From assembly GCF_020731285.1 (NCBI RefSeq), contig NZ_JAJFOW010000028.1, positions 1 to 64,000 of the forward strand: a DNA stretch of 64,000 nucleotides, in the 5' to 3' direction. The notes under the pieces are model-generated. The model was not told where the DNA came from. It did no database searches and saw only the letters and a list, made by a program, of their open reading frames with translations. The DNA comes from Cohnella baijiui (GTDB lineage Bacteria > Bacillota > Bacilli > Paenibacillales > Paenibacillaceae). Within the stretch, counting starts at the first letter, position 1; every line of letters begins with the position of its first letter. Both the position numbers and the translations under genes were made by a program. This document shows positions 62,046-64,000 of the stretch, piece after piece.

Positions 62046-62618
62046 ATGACACACACGCGCAACGACGGCGGCCCGAGCCGCCGATTCCGGCTGCGAACGA
62101 CGGTATTCTGGGCGCTGGCGGCATGTGCGCTGCTGTTCGCCCTCGCCGCCTGCGGCAAGCAGAACGGAAACGAAGGCCAAGCTTCCTCGCCTCCGGCTTC
62201 TGCCTCCGAGGAAGGCGGCCGCCATCATACGACGCCGAACGGCGATCTCCAAGTGGAGACGGCTTCGCTCGATGTCATGCCGGACTTTCTGGATGGCACG
62301 GCCGAACAGGTCAAGCTGGCCTACGCCGCCGCCGCCAAGATCCGCGACACGCTGCAGTACATTCCGTGCTATTGCGGCTGCGGCGAGATCGCCGGACACA
62401 AGGACAACCTTGACTGCTTCATCGCGGCCGTCCGCGAGGACGGCACGGTCGTCTGGGACGATCACGGCACCGGCTGCGGCGTGTGCCAGCTGATCGCGCT
62501 GCAATCGGCCCAGATGAAGGCGCAGGGACGCTCCGACATGGAAATCCGGAAGTATATCGACGCGACGTACGCCGAAGGGTACGCGAATCCGACGGATACG
62601 CCGCTGCCGCAAGCGTAA
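62046..62618 (+). CDS. PCYCGC-motif lipoprotein
   Basis: A 190-residue predicted lipoprotein (lipobox LAAC, Cys36) followed by a Ser/Ala/Pro spacer and a soluble domain. The domain carries the family motif PCYCGCG (107-113), then NLDCF (124) and CGVC (144-147). This is the PCYCGC-motif family of unknown function. Four to six conserved cysteines suggest metal (possibly copper) or redox binding outside the membrane. It starts 10 bp after ispG with AGGAGGCGG upstream, and the copper-protein-like gene follows. Confidence 0.85.
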   Translation: MTHTRNDGGPSRRFRLRTTVFWALAACALLFALAACGKQNGNEGQASSPPASASEEGGRHHTTPNGDLQVETASLDVMPDFLDGTAEQVKLAYAAAAKIRDTLQYIPCYCGCGEIAGHKDNLDCFIAAVREDGTVVWDDHGTGCGVCQLIALQSAQMKAQGRSDMEIRKYIDATYAEGYANPTDTPLPQA

Positions 62619-62636
62619 TAACGGCATTCCCGCTTA

Positions 62637-62680
62637 GAAAGAGTCAGGCAGACGATAGCGCTGCTTGGCTCTCTTTTGTT
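62637..62680 (+). terminator. terminator after the PCYCGC gene
   Basis: AAAGAGTCAGGCAG pairs with CTGCTTGGCTCTCTTTT around ACGATAGCG. Confidence 0.75.
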
Positions 62681-62801
62681 TCCGCGAACCTTGTGCGCCG
62701 AACACGGGTGTCTCAGAGCATGCTCGTCCGGGTAAAAGGGAAGACAGCTTGTGACGCGGACGCCGTGCGCCATGGGCTGCCCAACCAGGAGGTGCTGACA
62801 C

Positions 62802-63164
62802 ATGACGGGAAGCGAAATGCAAATCTGCATCGACGAATGCATCCGCTGCATGCAGGCTTGCAACGCCTGCTACGAGGCGTGTCTCCGAGAAGAAGACTTG
62901 GCGATGATGAGAGATTGCATCCGGCTGGACCGGGAGTGCGCCGACATCTGCGGCTTCACGGCTCAGGCAATCGCGCAGGGGAGCGCCTACTATGCCGAGC
63001 TGTGCCTGATCTGCGCCGAAGCGTGCGAGTCTTGCGGCGCAGCCTGCGCCGCTCACAAGATGGATCACTGCCGGCGCTGTGCGGAGGCTTGCTTCGCCTG
63101 TGCGCGGACATGCATGGCGCTCGTGGAGAGCGTCTCCGAAGAGGCGAACGCGCCTTCGGTCTGA
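62802..63164 (+). CDS. four-helix bundle cysteine-rich protein (DUF326), putative copper binder
   Basis: A 120-residue protein with 19 cysteines in spaced CxxxC and CxxC arrays along four helices (ICIDECIRCMQACNACYEAC, then LCLICAEACESCGAACAAH and RRCAEACFACARTC). This is the DUF326 / Csp copper-storage-like family, in which the Cys-lined interior binds many Cu(I) ions. No signal peptide, so cytosolic storage would be expected. CAGGAGG precedes ATG 62802. The gene is set off by terminators. Confidence 0.9.
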   Translation: MTGSEMQICIDECIRCMQACNACYEACLREEDLAMMRDCIRLDRECADICGFTAQAIAQGSAYYAELCLICAEACESCGAACAAHKMDHCRRCAEACFACARTCMALVESVSEEANAPSV

Positions 63165-63296
63165 AGAGAACTTCGCCGGCCGCCAGCCGGTCATGACTAT
63201 ATCCCCCCGCATTCGGGCAATACTACCAAGTATGAGCCCGGTTACCGGATATTTGGCGCGCCTGCGCGCGTCCAAGGCAGGGGGAGGATGAAAACA

Positions 63297-64000
63297 ATGA
63301 CCTTGAGCACAATCCTGATGCTCGTTCAAGTGTTTTTCGCCGTCGTGATCGGCGTCTATTTCTGGAATTTGCTCCGCAATCAAAAATCGAATCGGACGGC
63401 TGTCGACCGCGAATCGCGCAAGGAGATGGACAAGCTGCGCAAGCTTCGCTCCATCTCGCTGACCAAGCCGTTGTCGGAGAAAACCCGTCCCGCCAGCATG
63501 ACCGACATCGTTGGCCAGAAGGAAGGGCTGCGGGCGCTGAAGGCGGCGCTGTGCAGCAGCAATCCGCAGCACGTCATCGTCTACGGCCCGCCGGGCGTCG
63601 GCAAGACGGCAGCCGCTCGCGTCGTGCTGGAGGAGGCGAAGAAAAATCCGGTGTCCCCGTTCCGCCTGGAAGCGAAGTTCACCGAGATCGACGCTACGAC
63701 GGCGCGGTTCGACGAGCGGGGCATCGCGGACCCGCTGATCGGCTCTGTGCACGATCCGATCTACCAAGGGGCGGGCGCCATGGGCGTGGCCGGCATCCCG
63801 CAGCCCAAGCCGGGCGCGGTAACGAAGGCGCACGGCGGCATTCTGTTCATCGACGAAATCGGCGAGCTGCATCCGATCCAGATGAACAAGCTGCTGAAGG
63901 TGCTCGAAGACCGCAAGGTGTATCTCGAGAGCGCCTACTACCATGCGGAAGACCCGAACATCCCGCTGTATATTCACGATATTTTCCAGAACGGGCTGCC
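63297..64000 (+). CDS. lonB: ATP-dependent protease LonB, 5' part
   Basis: The first 234 codons of a LonB protease; the gene runs off the window. LonB is the Lon-like protease of the forespore in B. subtilis. It starts with a membrane-seeking helix (ILMLVQVFFAVVIGVYFWNL), then MTDIVGQKEGLRALKAALCS, Walker A YGPPGVGKT and Walker B GGILFIDEIGELHPIQMNKL. ATG 63297 is set by GGGGAGG nine nt upstream; the ATG at 63288 is in contact with it. Position after clpX agrees with Bacillus order. Confidence 0.92.
   Translation, partial: MTLSTILMLVQVFFAVVIGVYFWNLLRNQKSNRTAVDRESRKEMDKLRKLRSISLTKPLSEKTRPASMTDIVGQKEGLRALKAALCSSNPQHVIVYGPPGVGKTAAARVVLEEAKKNPVSPFRLEAKFTEIDATTARFDERGIADPLIGSVHDPIYQGAGAMGVAGIPQPKPGAVTKAHGGILFIDEIGELHPIQMNKLLKVLEDRKVYLESAYYHAEDPNIPLYIHDIFQNGL

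Overview
The window is 64 kb of a high-GC, spore-forming Firmicute. The best guess is a Paenibacillaceae member of the Cohnella/Paenibacillus type. The evidence is a sufCDSUB operon in Bacillus order, cotJABC, a gerA/gerB/gerC germination operon, gerM, YheC/YheD spore-coat ATP-grasp proteins, lonB, LplB/YtcP-type sugar permeases paired with a YesM-type kinase and AraC-type regulator, strong GGAGG ribosome sites, and TTG/GTG starts. Species cannot be fixed from the sequence alone.

Layout. 1-54: 3' end of a group II intron. 440-2317: an ECF sigma factor broken by a 1-nt shift, with its DUF4179 partner. 2366-2935: DUF1802 gene. 3025-8401: iron-sulfur assembly operon sufCDSUB, with a sigma-A promoter overlapped by two tandem copies of a 10-mer. 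8506-9489: lipoprotein cell-wall hydrolase. 9682-10716: HD-GYP protein. 11135-14614: molybdenum-cofactor genes (ThiF/MoeB, a MoaD-MoaE fusion, MoaA, and a small molybdopterin-domain protein). 14646-18347: 5'-nucleotidase-like phosphatase, UppP and a second HD-GYP protein. 18474-21130: YfkAB radical SAM protein and a CNNM/CorC membrane protein. 21243-22454: cotJABC. 22794-24215: secreted GH26-like glycosidase. 24378-24929: eleven-copy 51-bp repeat array. 25239-25931: HAD hydrolase.

26020-32868 (minus strand) is one tight operon of five paralogous YheC/YheD ATP-grasp proteins with one GNAT acetyltransferase. 33122-34201: MBL hydrolase. 34396-34593: remnant of an acetylxylan esterase. 34609-35169: YutG-like protein. 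35375-41638: gerM, a convergent gerA-gerB-gerC operon, then rph and the XTP/dITP pyrophosphatase. 41912-49027: carbohydrate ABC importer (two permeases, lipoprotein binding protein) with its response regulator and sensor kinase. 49153-51974: asnB and three small divergent genes. 52223-54729: lower-GC accessory stretch with a half-size EamA transporter, a PLC-like protein, a HicAB toxin-antitoxin pair and gene debris beside tRNA-Arg. 55253-56258: GNAT, a small gene under two LexA-type boxes, and tRNA-Gly. 56404-64000: a YsoA-position protein, tig, clpP, clpX, ispG, a PCYCGC lipoprotein, a 19-cysteine DUF326 protein, and the 5' part of lonB.

Themes. Sporulation and germination genes recur (cotJ, yheCD, gerM, gerABC, lonB). 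Fe-S supply by Suf would serve MoaA, YfkAB and IspG, all encoded here. The features most worth following up are the 51-bp palindromic array, the five-fold YheCD operon, the small LexA-box gene, the tandem repeat on the suf promoter, and the internal Gly-Gly of the MoaD-MoaE fusion.
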